Assembly: GCA_035292885.1 (NCBI GenBank)
Contig: DATDPG010000014.1
Location: 1 to 41,797 of the forward strand
Origin: Bdellovibrionota bacterium
GTDB lineage: Bacteria; Bdellovibrionota_G; JALEGL01; DATDPG01
Reading direction: 5' to 3'
Length of the DNA stretch: 41,797 nt
Below the pieces are notes generated by a model. That model made no database searches. It was not told the DNA's origin and worked only from the letters and a program-made list of their open reading frames with translations. A program made the position numbers and the translations under genes. Below, one piece after another: positions 7,406 to 16,789 of the stretch. Within the stretch, counting starts at the first letter, position 1, and every line of letters starts with the position of its first letter.

Positions 7406-8479
7406 GTGTTCAGCCGAAACAAAAGTCTCGTCGGGCTCGATATCGGTTCTAGCGCCGTCAAGTTGGTGGAGCTCAAGCAGACGAAAAAAGGATTGGAACT
7501 TCTCCATTTCAAGATGGTTCCGCTTCCGCCGGAAGCGATTGTGGACGGCGCCATTATGAACTCCAATGCCGTCGTGGACGCGATCACCGAACTGATCGGC
7601 CAGGAAAAGCTTAAAAGAAAAGACGTGGCGATTTCCGTCAGCGGCCACTCGGTGATCGTAAAGAAGATCAAATTGCCCCAAATGACCGAACAGGAATTGG
7701 AGGAGTCGATTCAGTGGGAAGCGGAGCAGTACATTCCGTTCGATATCACCGACGTGAACCTGGATGTTCAGATCCTGGGAAACGACGAGCAGGATGTCGG
7801 ACAGATGGAAGTGTTGCTGGTGGCCGCGAAGAAAGACATGATTAACGACCATACGGCCGTGGTAATGGAGGCTGGTTTGCAGCCGCTCGTCCTGGATGTG
7901 GATGCGTTTTGCATCGAGAATATGTTCGAAGCGAACTACGGAGCTCCACAGGAAACGGTCGTTCTGGCGGATATCGGCGCGAGTTTGATCAATATCAACA
8001 TTCTTCGAAACGGGATCTCGACGTTCACGCGCGACATCTCCATGGGGGGCAATCAATTCACGGAAGAAATTCAGAAGCAACTCAACGTGAGCCGGGAAGA
8101 GGCTGAGTCGTTGAAGTTGGGCGGTGAGTTGGGCGGTCCGACCGAGACGACGGAGGCCGTTATTCCTCAGGAGGTCGGGGGAATTATTCGTTCGGTGTCG
8201 GAAACGATGGCCGCGGAAATTCAGCGGTCCCTCGACTTTTTCGCCGCGACGGCGGCGGATGACAAGATCGCAAAGATTTATTTGACCGGCGGAAGTTCGA
8301 AGGTGCCCGGTCTCCCCGCGATTATCGAACAGAAGGTGGGAATTCCGGTCGAGATCGCCAACCCGTTCCACGCCGTTCAGATCAACGAGAAGAATTTTAA
8401 TGTGGAGCACATCACGGATGTGGCTCCGGCGGCGGCGGTCGCGGTGGGGTTAGCCCTACGGCGAGTGGGGGACAAATGA
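7406..8479 (+). CDS. pilM: Type IV pilus assembly protein PilM
   Basis: A 357-residue cytoplasmic actin-like ATPase-fold protein. Its phosphate-1 motif LVGLDIGSSAVKLVEL (about 8-23) and later VVLADIGASLININI and IYLTGGSSKVPGLPAIIEQ motifs are typical of PilM/FtsA-like proteins. PilM binds the cytoplasmic N-terminus of PilN and links the alignment complex to the motor. It starts at GTG 7406 behind an AGGGGG site. Its stop overlaps the pilN start (ATGA). Length is normal for the family. Confidence 0.96.
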   Translation: MFSRNKSLVGLDIGSSAVKLVELKQTKKGLELLHFKMVPLPPEAIVDGAIMNSNAVVDAITELIGQEKLKRKDVAISVSGHSVIVKKIKLPQMTEQELEESIQWEAEQYIPFDITDVNLDVQILGNDEQDVGQMEVLLVAAKKDMINDHTAVVMEAGLQPLVLDVDAFCIENMFEANYGAPQETVVLADIGASLININILRNGISTFTRDISMGGNQFTEEIQKQLNVSREEAESLKLGGELGGPTETTEAVIPQEVGGIIRSVSETMAAEIQRSLDFFAATAADDKIAKIYLTGGSSKVPGLPAIIEQKVGIPVEIANPFHAVQINEKNFNVEHITDVAPAAAVAVGLALRRVGDK

Positions 8480-9036
8480 TTCGCATAAACCTGCTCCCCA
8501 CGAAAGCCGCACGGCGCAAGGAGAGCGTGATCGTACAACTGTCCATCGGCGCGGTCGCGATCGCGCTCGCCCTTATGGCGTGTTGGTGGATCAACGCTTC
8601 GGAAGAACGGAAAATCGCCGCGAAACAGGCCGAAATCGACGATTTGAACAACAAGATCAAACAGCTCCAGGCTATTATCGTGAAAGTCGACAACTTCAAG
8701 ACGGCCAAGGCGAATCTCAATCAGAAAATCAATACGATCAAGGATCTGAACGACAAGCGATCGGGCCCGGTGAAAATGCTGGAAGAGTTTACGTACGTCA
8801 TTCCCCGCAAAGCCTGGGTCACGGGTTTTCGGGAGGTGGAAAAACAGCTCACCCTTGAAGGCGTGGCGGTCGATGGACCCACGGTCGCGGATTTCATTGA
8901 TAACCTCAGGGGTTCGAAGTTTTTCTACAACGTTCAGCTGATTCAAGTGCAGCAGGTCGACGAAGCGGGCAAGAAGGTCCAACGGTTCAATATCAATTGC
9001 CGCGTGAATTACGTCCCCACGGGTGGGAAGGCGTAA
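8476..9036 (+). CDS. pilN: Type IV pilus inner-membrane protein PilN
   Basis: A 186-residue bitopic protein. The N-terminal MIRINLLPTKAARRKES contains the INLLP motif that inserts into PilM. A transmembrane helix (about 18-38) is followed by a coiled coil (about 40-90) and a periplasmic ferredoxin-like domain. It pairs with PilO in the alignment complex. It overlaps pilM by four bases and pilO by one base. Confidence 0.95.
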   Translation: MIRINLLPTKAARRKESVIVQLSIGAVAIALALMACWWINASEERKIAAKQAEIDDLNNKIKQLQAIIVKVDNFKTAKANLNQKINTIKDLNDKRSGPVKMLEEFTYVIPRKAWVTGFREVEKQLTLEGVAVDGPTVADFIDNLRGSKFFYNVQLIQVQQVDEAGKKVQRFNINCRVNYVPTGGKA

Positions 9037-9608
9037 TGCAGCAGTTTCTCGATCAATTCGCGAAACTCCCGCTGGTTGCGAAACTGATCACGCTGGTGGT
9101 GATTTTGGTGGTCATCGTAGCCGTGGAATACCAAGTGTTCCTCGTCCCCAAGAAGGAAGCGTACAACGCCTTGGAAGCGAAGGCCCGGGATCTACAGGTA
9201 AAGCTCCTTGAAAACGAGGCGATCGCCGCCAATCTTCCCAAGTTCCAGGAGGAAGTGAACATTCTCAACGAACAGCTAAAACAGGCTGTGGCCCTTCTTC
9301 CGAACGAGGCGAACATCCACGCGATTCTCAGGCAGCTCTCGATTCTTTCGAAGAAGACCAATATCGAGTTAAATTACTTTCGACCGGGAGGAGAGGCCAG
9401 CCGCGGATTCTACAGCGAGATTCCGATGGACCTCAAGCTCTCGGGAACCTATCATGACCTGGCTACGTACTTGGATCAGATCGGCAAGCTGAGCCGCATC
9501 ATCAACATTTCAAATATCGTGTTTTCGGGCATTCGCCAGGCGGGCAATACGGTCGAGCTTGACCTGGACTGCCGGGCGACGACGTTCATGTTCCGAGGTG
9601 GCCGATGA
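9036..9608 (+). CDS. pilO: Type IV pilus inner-membrane protein PilO
   Basis: A 190-residue bitopic protein: a transmembrane helix at about 14-35 (VAKLITLVVILVVIVAVEYQ), a coiled coil (about 45-90) and a periplasmic domain with the ANIHAILRQLSILSKKTNIEL and GTYHDLATYLDQIGKLSRII patterns of PilO. I start at ATG 9036, which overlaps the pilN stop as TAATG; an earlier in-frame start at 8997 would sit inside pilN and adds nothing recognisable. It forms the heterodimer with PilN that holds PilP. Confidence 0.95.
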   Translation: MQQFLDQFAKLPLVAKLITLVVILVVIVAVEYQVFLVPKKEAYNALEAKARDLQVKLLENEAIAANLPKFQEEVNILNEQLKQAVALLPNEANIHAILRQLSILSKKTNIELNYFRPGGEASRGFYSEIPMDLKLSGTYHDLATYLDQIGKLSRIINISNIVFSGIRQAGNTVELDLDCRATTFMFRGGR

Positions 9609-10183
9609 AATTTCGCTGTCGAGGACTCTCCACTCTGACCGCGGCAATCGTCGGACTGAACCTGGCCGGTTGCGGTGAGCCGGAAATTCAGAGAAAACGG
9701 AGCGGCCCGGCGACACCCCCTCCCGTGACGGCCGCGCCGGGGGCGCCTGCGCCTGCGGAGAAGACGGAAGTTCCTTCTATCTTTGGGAAGGCGGGAGAAG
9801 AATACACGTACAATCCGGTCGGCAGACGGGATCCGTTCAAGGCCTACGCCGGGGAGTTGGTGCAAGACATTACGTTACCGACTTCGCCGCTGGAACGTTA
9901 CGGTTTGGAACAGTTGAAATTAACCGCCATCATTTGGGGACTAGCCAGTCCCCGCGCTTTGGTCCAAGCTCCGGATGGACAGAGTTACATTGTTCGGAGA
10001 GACATGCGGGTGGGGACCCATCGAGGCCGAATCTCTCGGATTACACGCCGAGAAATCTTCGTCGAGGAAGAATACCGGGACCCGACCGGAAAGCTGGTTG
10101 TCCGGGAGTCGTTATTGGAGATTCGCCCGAAAGGTGAAAGTGAAAAGGAACGATTGCAGTTGCAGCTAGAGGGACAGCGATGA
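9605..10183 (+). CDS. pilP: Type IV pilus lipoprotein PilP
   Basis: A 192-residue lipoprotein. The signal ends in LNLAGC with the lipidated Cys at about 23. A Pro/Ala-rich linker precedes the PilP beta-domain from about 75, with NPVGRRDPFKAY, GLEQLKLTAIIWG and RRDMRVGTHRGRI matching the family. PilP bridges the PilNO dimer to the N0 domain of PilQ. It overlaps pilO and pilQ by four bases on each side, so the operon is tightly coupled. Confidence 0.95.
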   Translation: MKFRCRGLSTLTAAIVGLNLAGCGEPEIQRKRSGPATPPPVTAAPGAPAPAEKTEVPSIFGKAGEEYTYNPVGRRDPFKAYAGELVQDITLPTSPLERYGLEQLKLTAIIWGLASPRALVQAPDGQSYIVRRDMRVGTHRGRISRITRREIFVEEEYRDPTGKLVVRESLLEIRPKGESEKERLQLQLEGQR

Positions 10184-13100
10184 ACAGGGAAGGAAGGAAA
10201 AAGATGTCGAACCACGTGCTGCGTTTCATAGGCGCGTCGATCTGCTTACTCGTGTGGACGGGATGCGCGTCCAAACCGGCGCCCACAACTCCGGCAGAAC
10301 TTACTGCGGGCACCGCACAGAAAAATCAACTGTCCTCCATTCAAGTCGAAGATCGCGGTCAAACGGCGGCGGTGGTCATTTCCGGCTCCCAGCCCGTATC
10401 CCCCAACATTTTTAAACTGACGGATCCCGACCGAATCATCGTGGATTTAACCGATACGACTCTCGGCTCGGTGCAGGGGCCGATCGACGTCAAGAACGGC
10501 GGGATTCAGCAGATCAGCGTGAGCCAATTCGACGATGCGAACAGTTCCTTAAGCCGCATTGTGGTTAATCTCGATCAAGCGGCCGAATATCAGGTCAGCG
10601 CGGAGGGGAACAAACTCACCGTCAGCATTCAAAAATCCGGGGGGAGCGCCTCGGCAACAGCGGAAGCTGGCTTGCCCGTTGTCCCGGAGACGGGAACTTC
10701 GGCGGAAACACAGCCCGTGGCAGAAGCTCCGGCTCCGCTTGAAGCCTTGCCGGCCCTGGAGGCCACTCCGACGCCCGAGGAACCGACTCCAGTGGCTGAG
10801 GTGGCAGCTCCGCCTCCCGCAGCCGAGACGGTTGCGACGAAATTGCTCGATGTTCAATATGCCTCGAGCGGCAGCGGAACGACGGTCACATTGGTGGGAG
10901 ACGGATCGATCGCCGACTACGAAGATCGTGTACTGACGAATCCTTCGCGGATCGTAGTCGATCTCAGGGGTTTAAAGAACGCCTACCAAGGGGGAAAAAC
11001 GATTACGCTCGGGACCCCCGAAGTGAAGCAGCTGAGACTGGGGCCCACCAAAGGCAAGGTCCGTTTGGTGGTCGATGTGGGTGGAACCGGCAAACCGGCA
11101 TACACGATCGACCGTTCCGGGAATTCATTGGTTATGAATGTGGCCACGGCGGCGGCCGAAGCGCCGTCACCGACAGCCGAGTCCGCACCCGAAGCGGCTC
11201 CAGCGACGGAAGGCGTTCCCTCCGTGGAAGCGGCCGCGCCTGAGACTCCGGCCGCCGAAACGGCCGCGCCTTCGATGGAGGCCGCTCCTGTTCCTTCGGC
11301 GCCGATGAAGCCGGTGATGATCACCGGCCTTGGGTTCAAGCAAATGAAGGAAGAAAGAAAATCTCGTCTGATCATCGGGCTCAGCGAGCCGACCTCGGAC
11401 TATTCGACGCGCGAGGAAGGGCCGGGGACCATCGTTCTTGAGGTCCAGAACGCCCGGCTCCAAAAATCCATTTTGAAGAGAGAGTTCAATACTTCGGAGT
11501 TTCAGACGGCGATCATGAGTATCTCGCCCAAGGAAAACCGAAAGACCAAAGTGGCGACACTGACGATTGCGTTGGAACAGCAGGTCCCGTACCGCGTGAG
11601 CCAAGAGGGGAATAGCCTCTTCGTGGACGTCGATATTCCCGATCAGATTCTCCGCAAGCAGACCCCCACTGTGGCGAAATCCGAATCGGCCGCCCCGCCT
11701 CCGCCGCCGGCGGACGAAACGAATACCGAGGCGCCTTCGGCAGCACCGGAAACGGAGGGTGAGGCAACCGGTGCGGGCGCTGTGGATGTTGCCGGTTTTC
11801 GGAAAGAAAAAATGCTCGGCTCGGAAGAAGTAACGCCGATTCAGGAGCAAAAGGACCTCCGGCCGAAGAATTACCGTTACGTGAAAGAAGAATTTCTGAG
11901 TGATTCGACCTCTTCGGGTGAACCTCTCAGTTCCATGGGGCAGATCTTGGCGGGAGAATTTGCCGGGAAAAAGTTCACCGGCCGCAAGATCTCGCTCGAT
12001 TTCAAAGACGCGGAGATCCGAAGCATCTTCCGCCTGCTGGCCGATATTTCCAAACTGAACATGATTATTTCGGACGAAGTGGGCGGGCGCGTCACCGTTC
12101 GCCTCGACAACGTGCCGTGGGATCAGGCGTTCGCCATTATTCTGCAGACCAAGGGTTTGTGGTTCGAAAAATACGGCAACATCGTTCGGATCGCCCCGGC
12201 TGATAAGTTGCGCCAGGAGCGCGAGTTGGCCGCCGCCGCGGCCCGTGCGTCCCAAGCTTCAAAGCCGTTGGACGTACTTTTCAAACCGGTCAGTTACGCG
12301 CAGGCCGGCGAACTCACACGCCAGGTGAAAAGTGTTCTGAGCGATCGTGGCATGATCGATATCGACAGCCGGACCAATACGCTCATCATCAAGGACATTC
12401 GAGAGAATCTGGAAAAGGCGAAGCGGATGGTGGAAGTTCTCGATACGCAGACCCCGCAGGTTTCGATCGAGGCGCGAATCGTCGAGGCGAATACGAACTA
12501 CACGCGTTCCTTCGGTATTATCTGGGGCGGCCAGGCGCGATTCACGGCCGCCACGGGGAATCCGTCCGGCGTGTTTTTCCCGAATTCCGCGAATTTGGTC
12601 GGCGGTGCCAACGGACTTGGAACCAGCTTCTCCGGACTTCCGGTCGCCCTCAACTACCCATCGCCCCTCGGTGTAAATTCCGGTATCGGGATCCGCTTCG
12701 GCAGCATCAACAACATTCTCGATCTCGATCTCGCGCTGGGTGTTTTGGAAACACAAGGCCAGGCCAAGCTGATATCGAGCCCGAAGATCACCGTGCTCGA
12801 CAATAAATCGGCCAACATTCAGGCGGGTTCAAAAATTCCGTTCCTGACGCAGACGGCGAATGCCGGCTCCAACGTGCGGTTCGAAAGCGCCACGACCTCA
12901 TTACAGGTCACGCCGCACATTACCAACGACGGGTCCGTTCTGCTGACGATCAACGCCACGCGAAACGAACCGAACTTCGCTCAGTTGGTTCAAGGGAACC
13001 CGTTGGTCGATCAACGCTCGGCCAATACCGAGGTGTTGGTTAAGAGCGGAAACACGACGGTCTTGGGGGGAATCTACTCCATCCGAACCGGCGGTACGCA

Positions 13101-13251
13101 GGATGACTTGCCGGGTCTGTCCAAGATTCCGATCATCGGATGGTTGTTTAAGAACTATGCGAAAGAGCTTCGAAGAACCGAGCTCCTGATTTTTGTGACG
13201 CCTCGAATCGTGGGCGACGAACGGGAAGCGGTTCGGGACATCCGCGGGTAG
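10180..13251 (+). CDS. pilQ: Type IV pilus secretin PilQ with three AMIN domains
   Basis: A 1023-residue outer-membrane secretin. A signal peptide with a lipobox-like end, VWTGC (Cys about 29), is atypical at -3. Three AMIN peptidoglycan-binding domains lie at about 45-150, 220-325 and 380-490, separated by linkers rich in Pro, Ala, Glu and Thr. The secretin N0/STN domain is near 600-680 (ISLDFKDAEIRSIFRLLADI), N1 near 705-765, and the secretin barrel at about 830-1015, with VTPHITNDGSVLLTI and GLSKIPIIGWLFK. It is longer than typical PilQ because of the AMIN repeats and linkers. An in-frame ATG at 10204 is an alternative start, but ATG 10180 overlaps the pilP stop (ATGA). Confidence 0.96.
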   Translation: MNREGRKKMSNHVLRFIGASICLLVWTGCASKPAPTTPAELTAGTAQKNQLSSIQVEDRGQTAAVVISGSQPVSPNIFKLTDPDRIIVDLTDTTLGSVQGPIDVKNGGIQQISVSQFDDANSSLSRIVVNLDQAAEYQVSAEGNKLTVSIQKSGGSASATAEAGLPVVPETGTSAETQPVAEAPAPLEALPALEATPTPEEPTPVAEVAAPPPAAETVATKLLDVQYASSGSGTTVTLVGDGSIADYEDRVLTNPSRIVVDLRGLKNAYQGGKTITLGTPEVKQLRLGPTKGKVRLVVDVGGTGKPAYTIDRSGNSLVMNVATAAAEAPSPTAESAPEAAPATEGVPSVEAAAPETPAAETAAPSMEAAPVPSAPMKPVMITGLGFKQMKEERKSRLIIGLSEPTSDYSTREEGPGTIVLEVQNARLQKSILKREFNTSEFQTAIMSISPKENRKTKVATLTIALEQQVPYRVSQEGNSLFVDVDIPDQILRKQTPTVAKSESAAPPPPPADETNTEAPSAAPETEGEATGAGAVDVAGFRKEKMLGSEEVTPIQEQKDLRPKNYRYVKEEFLSDSTSSGEPLSSMGQILAGEFAGKKFTGRKISLDFKDAEIRSIFRLLADISKLNMIISDEVGGRVTVRLDNVPWDQAFAIILQTKGLWFEKYGNIVRIAPADKLRQERELAAAAARASQASKPLDVLFKPVSYAQAGELTRQVKSVLSDRGMIDIDSRTNTLIIKDIRENLEKAKRMVEVLDTQTPQVSIEARIVEANTNYTRSFGIIWGGQARFTAATGNPSGVFFPNSANLVGGANGLGTSFSGLPVALNYPSPLGVNSGIGIRFGSINNILDLDLALGVLETQGQAKLISSPKITVLDNKSANIQAGSKIPFLTQTANAGSNVRFESATTSLQVTPHITNDGSVLLTINATRNEPNFAQLVQGNPLVDQRSANTEVLVKSGNTTVLGGIYSIRTGGTQDDLPGLSKIPIIGWLFKNYAKELRRTELLIFVTPRIVGDEREAVRDIRG

Positions 13252-13263
13252 GAGGGAGATACA

Positions 13264-13737
13264 ATGACGGCTACGTTGCAAAAGACAGGTTTGGTTGGGG
13301 TTCTTCTGGCGGCTATGTTGCCTGCATTGTCATGCAACCAGGCAGCGGAGGGGTTTAACGCGGAATCGGGGTCATCGATCTCTATGGGTACGCCGGCCAG
13401 CGCTACGACCAGTGAGGATGTGTACTATTTGATTACGTTCAGCGTGACGAACTCCTTGGGGCAACCGGCGAATGGGATTCAGGTCCAGACATTTTGCCAG
13501 TTTTGCGAATTTTTCGACCGGGCGCCGGGGGAAGATATAACGATCTGCGATCCCGCCCGTCTTCAAGCCGTTTCACAGCCGGCGGTGTTCAAGACGGGCG
13601 ACCGAGGCAGTTATCAGCTGTGTGTTTTGGAGCCTGCTCCGGCAAACGTGGGTTTATCCTCATACACGGACCACATCACCGCCGATATCGGCGTTCAGCA
13701 AACGTCGGTATCGGTAACGCTCACCCAGCAGAAATAA
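13264..13737 (+). CDS. Putative lipoprotein following pilQ
   Basis: A 157-residue protein with a signal peptide ending PALSC (Cys 24) and an excellent ribosome-binding site (AGGAGGGAG). The mature part looks like an all-beta, Ig-like fold: YYLITFSVTNSLGQPANGIQVQ resembles an invasin/Big-type strand pattern, and DRGSYQLCVLEP follows. Several cysteines (about 77-98 and 118) could form disulfides. No named family is recognised. Its place 12 bases after pilQ suggests a link to the pilus or its secretin, but this is only positional. Confidence 0.75.
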   Translation: MTATLQKTGLVGVLLAAMLPALSCNQAAEGFNAESGSSISMGTPASATTSEDVYYLITFSVTNSLGQPANGIQVQTFCQFCEFFDRAPGEDITICDPARLQAVSQPAVFKTGDRGSYQLCVLEPAPANVGLSSYTDHITADIGVQQTSVSVTLTQQK

Positions 13738-13756
13738 ACATGATAAGGTGGGCCGC

Positions 13757-14500
13757 GTGAGCGAGGCGGTTCAAGCCGAGATTAAGAAGTACAGCGAGCA
13801 ACTTGCCGCCGATCCAAAGTCCCGTTCGTTTGTTCCCCTCTCGGACGCCTATCGAAGATTAGGTCAGTACGACGAAGCCATCGCCGTGGCGCGCGAAGGC
13901 GTCGGCCATCACCCCCATTACCTTTCGGGCAAGATGGCCTTGGCCCGGGCGTTGTTTGAAAACGGAGAACTTGACGAGTCTCAAAGTCTTCTGGAGGCGG
14001 TGCTCCACGTTTCCCCCGACAACGTCCTGGCGAATCGGATTCTTTCGTCACTCTATCTCCAAAAAGGACTGCCGGAGCGCGCCGCACCGGTTCTCAAACA
14101 GCTCCTCAAGTTGGATCCGAATGATACGCGTGCCGCCCAGCAACTCGAAGCCATAGCGAAAACGACACCGTCTCCGCCTGCGCCCGAGACACATATCCCT
14201 GTTGAAGCGGCTGTGGCGGTCGGTCCCGGGCCTGGCGCAGCCTCGTCGGCTTCGGAATTGAGGACCGCGACGCTGGCGGAGCTGTATCGAAAACAGGGAC
14301 ATATCGATCAAGCGCTTGAGATTTATCGCGATGTCTCCCACGGGGACCCGGGGAATCCCGAGTGGAAAAACAAAATCGAGGAATTGGAGCAAAACCTTTC
14401 CGCCCGCTCCTCCGCGGGAGGCGATATCCGAAGGGACCGTATTTCGACGTTACGGGACCTGTTGAAACGTATCCAAGAACGAAAGCGGAGGGCGGCATGA
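13757..14500 (+). CDS. TPR-repeat protein of the pilus operon
   Basis: A 247-residue soluble protein with tandem tetratricopeptide repeats at about 20-145 (RLGQYDEAIAVAREGVGHHP, ENGELDESQSLLEAVLHVSP, LPERAAPVLKQLLKLDP), a Pro/Ala linker, and one more repeat at about 175-212 (YRKQGHIDQALEIYRDV). I use GTG 13757 because AAGGTGG lies just upstream; GTG 13748 is also possible. The stop overlaps the next gene (ATGA). It is likely a scaffold for pilus or polarity proteins, judged by the repeats and by the roadblock protein next to it. Confidence 0.85.
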   Translation: MSEAVQAEIKKYSEQLAADPKSRSFVPLSDAYRRLGQYDEAIAVAREGVGHHPHYLSGKMALARALFENGELDESQSLLEAVLHVSPDNVLANRILSSLYLQKGLPERAAPVLKQLLKLDPNDTRAAQQLEAIAKTTPSPPAPETHIPVEAAVAVGPGPGAASSASELRTATLAELYRKQGHIDQALEIYRDVSHGDPGNPEWKNKIEELEQNLSARSSAGGDIRRDRISTLRDLLKRIQERKRRAA

Positions 14501-14856
14501 ATTTCGAGGAAGGATTGAAGTCGATGTTAAGAGATGTCGATGGTTCCCAGGCCGCGGTGCTGATGGGCTTTGACGGAATTCCGGTCGCCGAATCAAAAAC
14601 CGACGGCGCCGAAGGTGTGTCGCAAGACATTTTGGTGGAATACAGTCGCCTGCTTCTCGACATGATCAAGATCGGCCAAAGTTCGAACTTGGGGCCCGTA
14701 TCCGAACTGACGGTGGCGATGGGGACGCGGAGGCTGTTATTCCGTGTCGTTTCCGAAAACTATTTTGTCGTTCTGGCCACTTCTTCGGAGGCGAATCTCG
14801 GCAAGAGCCGCTACATCTTACGAAGAACAGCACCTATCATCGAAGCGGCACTCTAA
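14497..14856 (+). CDS. Roadblock/LC7-domain protein (MglB-like)
   Basis: A 119-residue protein made of one roadblock/LC7 domain: a helix with FEEGLKSMLRDVDGSQAAVLMG, a strand with FDGIPVAES, and C-terminal strands LTVAMGTRRLLFRVV and YFVVLATSS. Roadblock proteins such as MglB act as GTPase-activating partners of MglA-type small GTPases that set cell and pilus polarity. No MglA is present in this window. The ATG overlaps the TPR gene stop by four bases, so TPR and roadblock proteins are probably made together and may interact. A pilus-polarity role is inference. Confidence 0.85.
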   Translation: MNFEEGLKSMLRDVDGSQAAVLMGFDGIPVAESKTDGAEGVSQDILVEYSRLLLDMIKIGQSSNLGPVSELTVAMGTRRLLFRVVSENYFVVLATSSEANLGKSRYILRRTAPIIEAAL

Positions 14857-14932
14857 GACAACGAAACTATTAGTAAATTCCCCTTAATTGGCGGTGGACA
14901 AAACCCTTCTCAGTCGTTAGAAAGACACCCCT

Positions 14933-15418
14933 GTGAATTTGAGGGAACTCAAAGAGATCTTCCGGATGGTCGAGAAAACCGATTTCTCGCAAGTGGAAAT
15001 CGTTCACGGGGAAACCCGCGTTCGAATCGAGCGGGGACCCTCCCACCCGGTCGTGGCGCCGGTCCACTTCGCTCCGCCCACGGCCGCTCCCCACGTTCCA
15101 GTCCCCCTCCCTCCGACTCCGGCCGGCGTGACTTCCGTCCCCGAAACGAAAACCCCGGCCGCCGAAAAGAAGAGCAATCAAGAAATGGTGACCTCACCCT
15201 TCGTGGGAACGTTCTATCGATCTCCGTCGCCGGACGCCGATCCCTATGTCACCGTCGGACAGGTGGTGAAAAAGGGGGAAATTCTCTGCATCATCGAAGC
15301 GATGAAGCTGATGAACGAAATCGAATCCGATTTTGACGGGAAGGTCGTGGCGATCTATCCCGAAAACGGCCAGCCCGTGGAATTCGGGGAGAAGCTTTTT
15401 CTGATCGAAGTCACCTGA
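14933..15418 (+). CDS. accB: Biotin carboxyl carrier protein of acetyl-CoA carboxylase
   Basis: A 161-residue BCCP. N-terminal helix region [20 protein letters not shown], a Pro/Ala-rich flexible linker (about 35-75), then the biotinyl domain from about 85, with [20 protein letters not shown] and the biotinylation motif EAMKLMNE, whose lysine carries biotin. It shuttles carboxylated biotin for malonyl-CoA synthesis. It starts at GTG 14933 with only a weak upstream site. It is six bases from accC, the usual pair. The 76 bases before it show no clear terminator or promoter. Confidence 0.96.
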   Translation: MNLRELKEIFRMVEKTDFSQVEIVHGETRVRIERGPSHPVVAPVHFAPPTAAPHVPVPLPPTPAGVTSVPETKTPAAEKKSNQEMVTSPFVGTFYRSPSPDADPYVTVGQVVKKGEILCIIEAMKLMNEIESDFDGKVVAIYPENGQPVEFGEKLFLIEVT

Positions 15419-15424
15419 GCCTCT

Positions 15425-16771
15425 ATGTTTCGTAAGGTTCTTGTGGCCAACCGGGGGGAAATCGCCCTTCGTGTCATCCGGGCTTGCCGGGAAATGGGAA
15501 TCGCGACGGTCGCCGTGCATTCCGACGTCGACCGCGAATCTCTGCACGTGAAGATGGCGGATGAGTCGGTGTGTATCGGGCCGGCCGAAAGCCGGGAAAG
15601 TTACCTTTCGGTTCAGAGAATTTTGGCCGCGGCGGAAGTCACCAATGCCGACGCCATTCACCCGGGTTATGGATTTCTCGCGGAGAACGCCGAGTTCGCG
15701 CGCGTATGCGAAAAATGCGGCGTGGCGTTTATCGGTCCGACGGCCGCCAACATCGATTCGATGGGTGACAAGCTGTCGGCCCGGGAGGCCATGAAACAGG
15801 CGGGCTTGCCGATGATGCCTGGGATCGAAGTGGACGTGGACGACGCCGCCAAAGCGGCGTCGGTTGCCCAAGAAATCGGCCTTCCGGTGATCGTAAAGGC
15901 GACGGCGGGAGGAGGAGGAAAAGGCATCAAGGTCGTTCGCTCGATGGAACAGCTTTGGAACACGCTGAAGGCCGCTAAATCGGAAGCGCAGGCGGCATTT
16001 GGAAATTCCCGTGTCTACATCGAACGATATTTGGAGGAAGCGAGGCACATCGAGTTTCAAGTGGCGGCGGATGGAAACGGGAATGTGGTTCACTTTGGAG
16101 AGAGAGATTGTTCGATCCAGCGCCGGTATCAGAAAGTGTTGGAGGAGTCTCCTTCTCCGGCCGTGCCGGCCGATGTTCGGCGGGATATGGGTAAGATTGT
16201 GACCGACGCGATTCGTTCGATCGGTTACCGAAATCTCGGAACGGTCGAGTTCTTGATGGATCCGCAAAAACGGTTTTATTTCTTGGAGATGAACACCCGT
16301 ATTCAGGTTGAGCATCCCATCACGGAAGAAGTGGTGGGAATCGATCTGGTGAAGCTCCAGCTTCGGCTGGCTGCGGGGGATCCGCTCCCGGTTCGCCAGG
16401 AAGATATTCGGATGCAGGGGCACGCCATGGAGATGAGAATCAATGCCGAAGACCCGGAGAAGTTTTATCCGTCGGCGGGCCAGATCACGGCCTATCACGT
16501 GCCTGGAGGGCGAGGCATTCGGGTCGATTCGGGTGCGTACGACGGCTACGCCATTAGTCCATATTACGATTCCATGATCGCCAAGCTGATCGTTCATGGT
16601 GTAGACCGGCCGGAGGCGATTGCCAAAGGGGAGGTGGCTCTGCGCGAATTCCTCATTGAAGGGATTCATTCGAACATTCCGCTGCACCAACGCATTCTAT
16701 CGAACCCGGAGTTCCGGAGTGGGACAACGAGCGTAACGTTTTTATCTAAATTATTGAATTTAAAGTATTAA
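15425..16771 (+). CDS. accC: Biotin carboxylase subunit of acetyl-CoA carboxylase
   Basis: A 448-residue ATP-grasp enzyme that carboxylates biotin on BCCP with ATP and bicarbonate. It begins MFRKVLVANRGEIALRVIRA, the standard N-terminus. The glycine-rich lid VKATAGGGGKGIKVV is at about 157-171, with HIEFQVAADGNGNVVHFGERDCSIQRR after it and EMNTRIQVEHPITEEVVGIDLV as the metal/active-site segment. Length is normal. It is co-transcribed with accB. Confidence 0.97.
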   Translation: MFRKVLVANRGEIALRVIRACREMGIATVAVHSDVDRESLHVKMADESVCIGPAESRESYLSVQRILAAAEVTNADAIHPGYGFLAENAEFARVCEKCGVAFIGPTAANIDSMGDKLSAREAMKQAGLPMMPGIEVDVDDAAKAASVAQEIGLPVIVKATAGGGGKGIKVVRSMEQLWNTLKAAKSEAQAAFGNSRVYIERYLEEARHIEFQVAADGNGNVVHFGERDCSIQRRYQKVLEESPSPAVPADVRRDMGKIVTDAIRSIGYRNLGTVEFLMDPQKRFYFLEMNTRIQVEHPITEEVVGIDLVKLQLRLAAGDPLPVRQEDIRMQGHAMEMRINAEDPEKFYPSAGQITAYHVPGGRGIRVDSGAYDGYAISPYYDSMIAKLIVHGVDRPEAIAKGEVALREFLIEGIHSNIPLHQRILSNPEFRSGTTSVTFLSKLLNLKY

Positions 16772-16789
16772 AATTTACATAACAGGGGA

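Noticed and set aside
15194-16690. A 498-residue frame opposite accC
   Set aside because: It is an antisense shadow of a well-identified gene, caused by codon bias. Similar long shadows opposite trmD (3311-4204), pilM (7046-8410) and pilQ (11167-12255) were rejected for the same reason.
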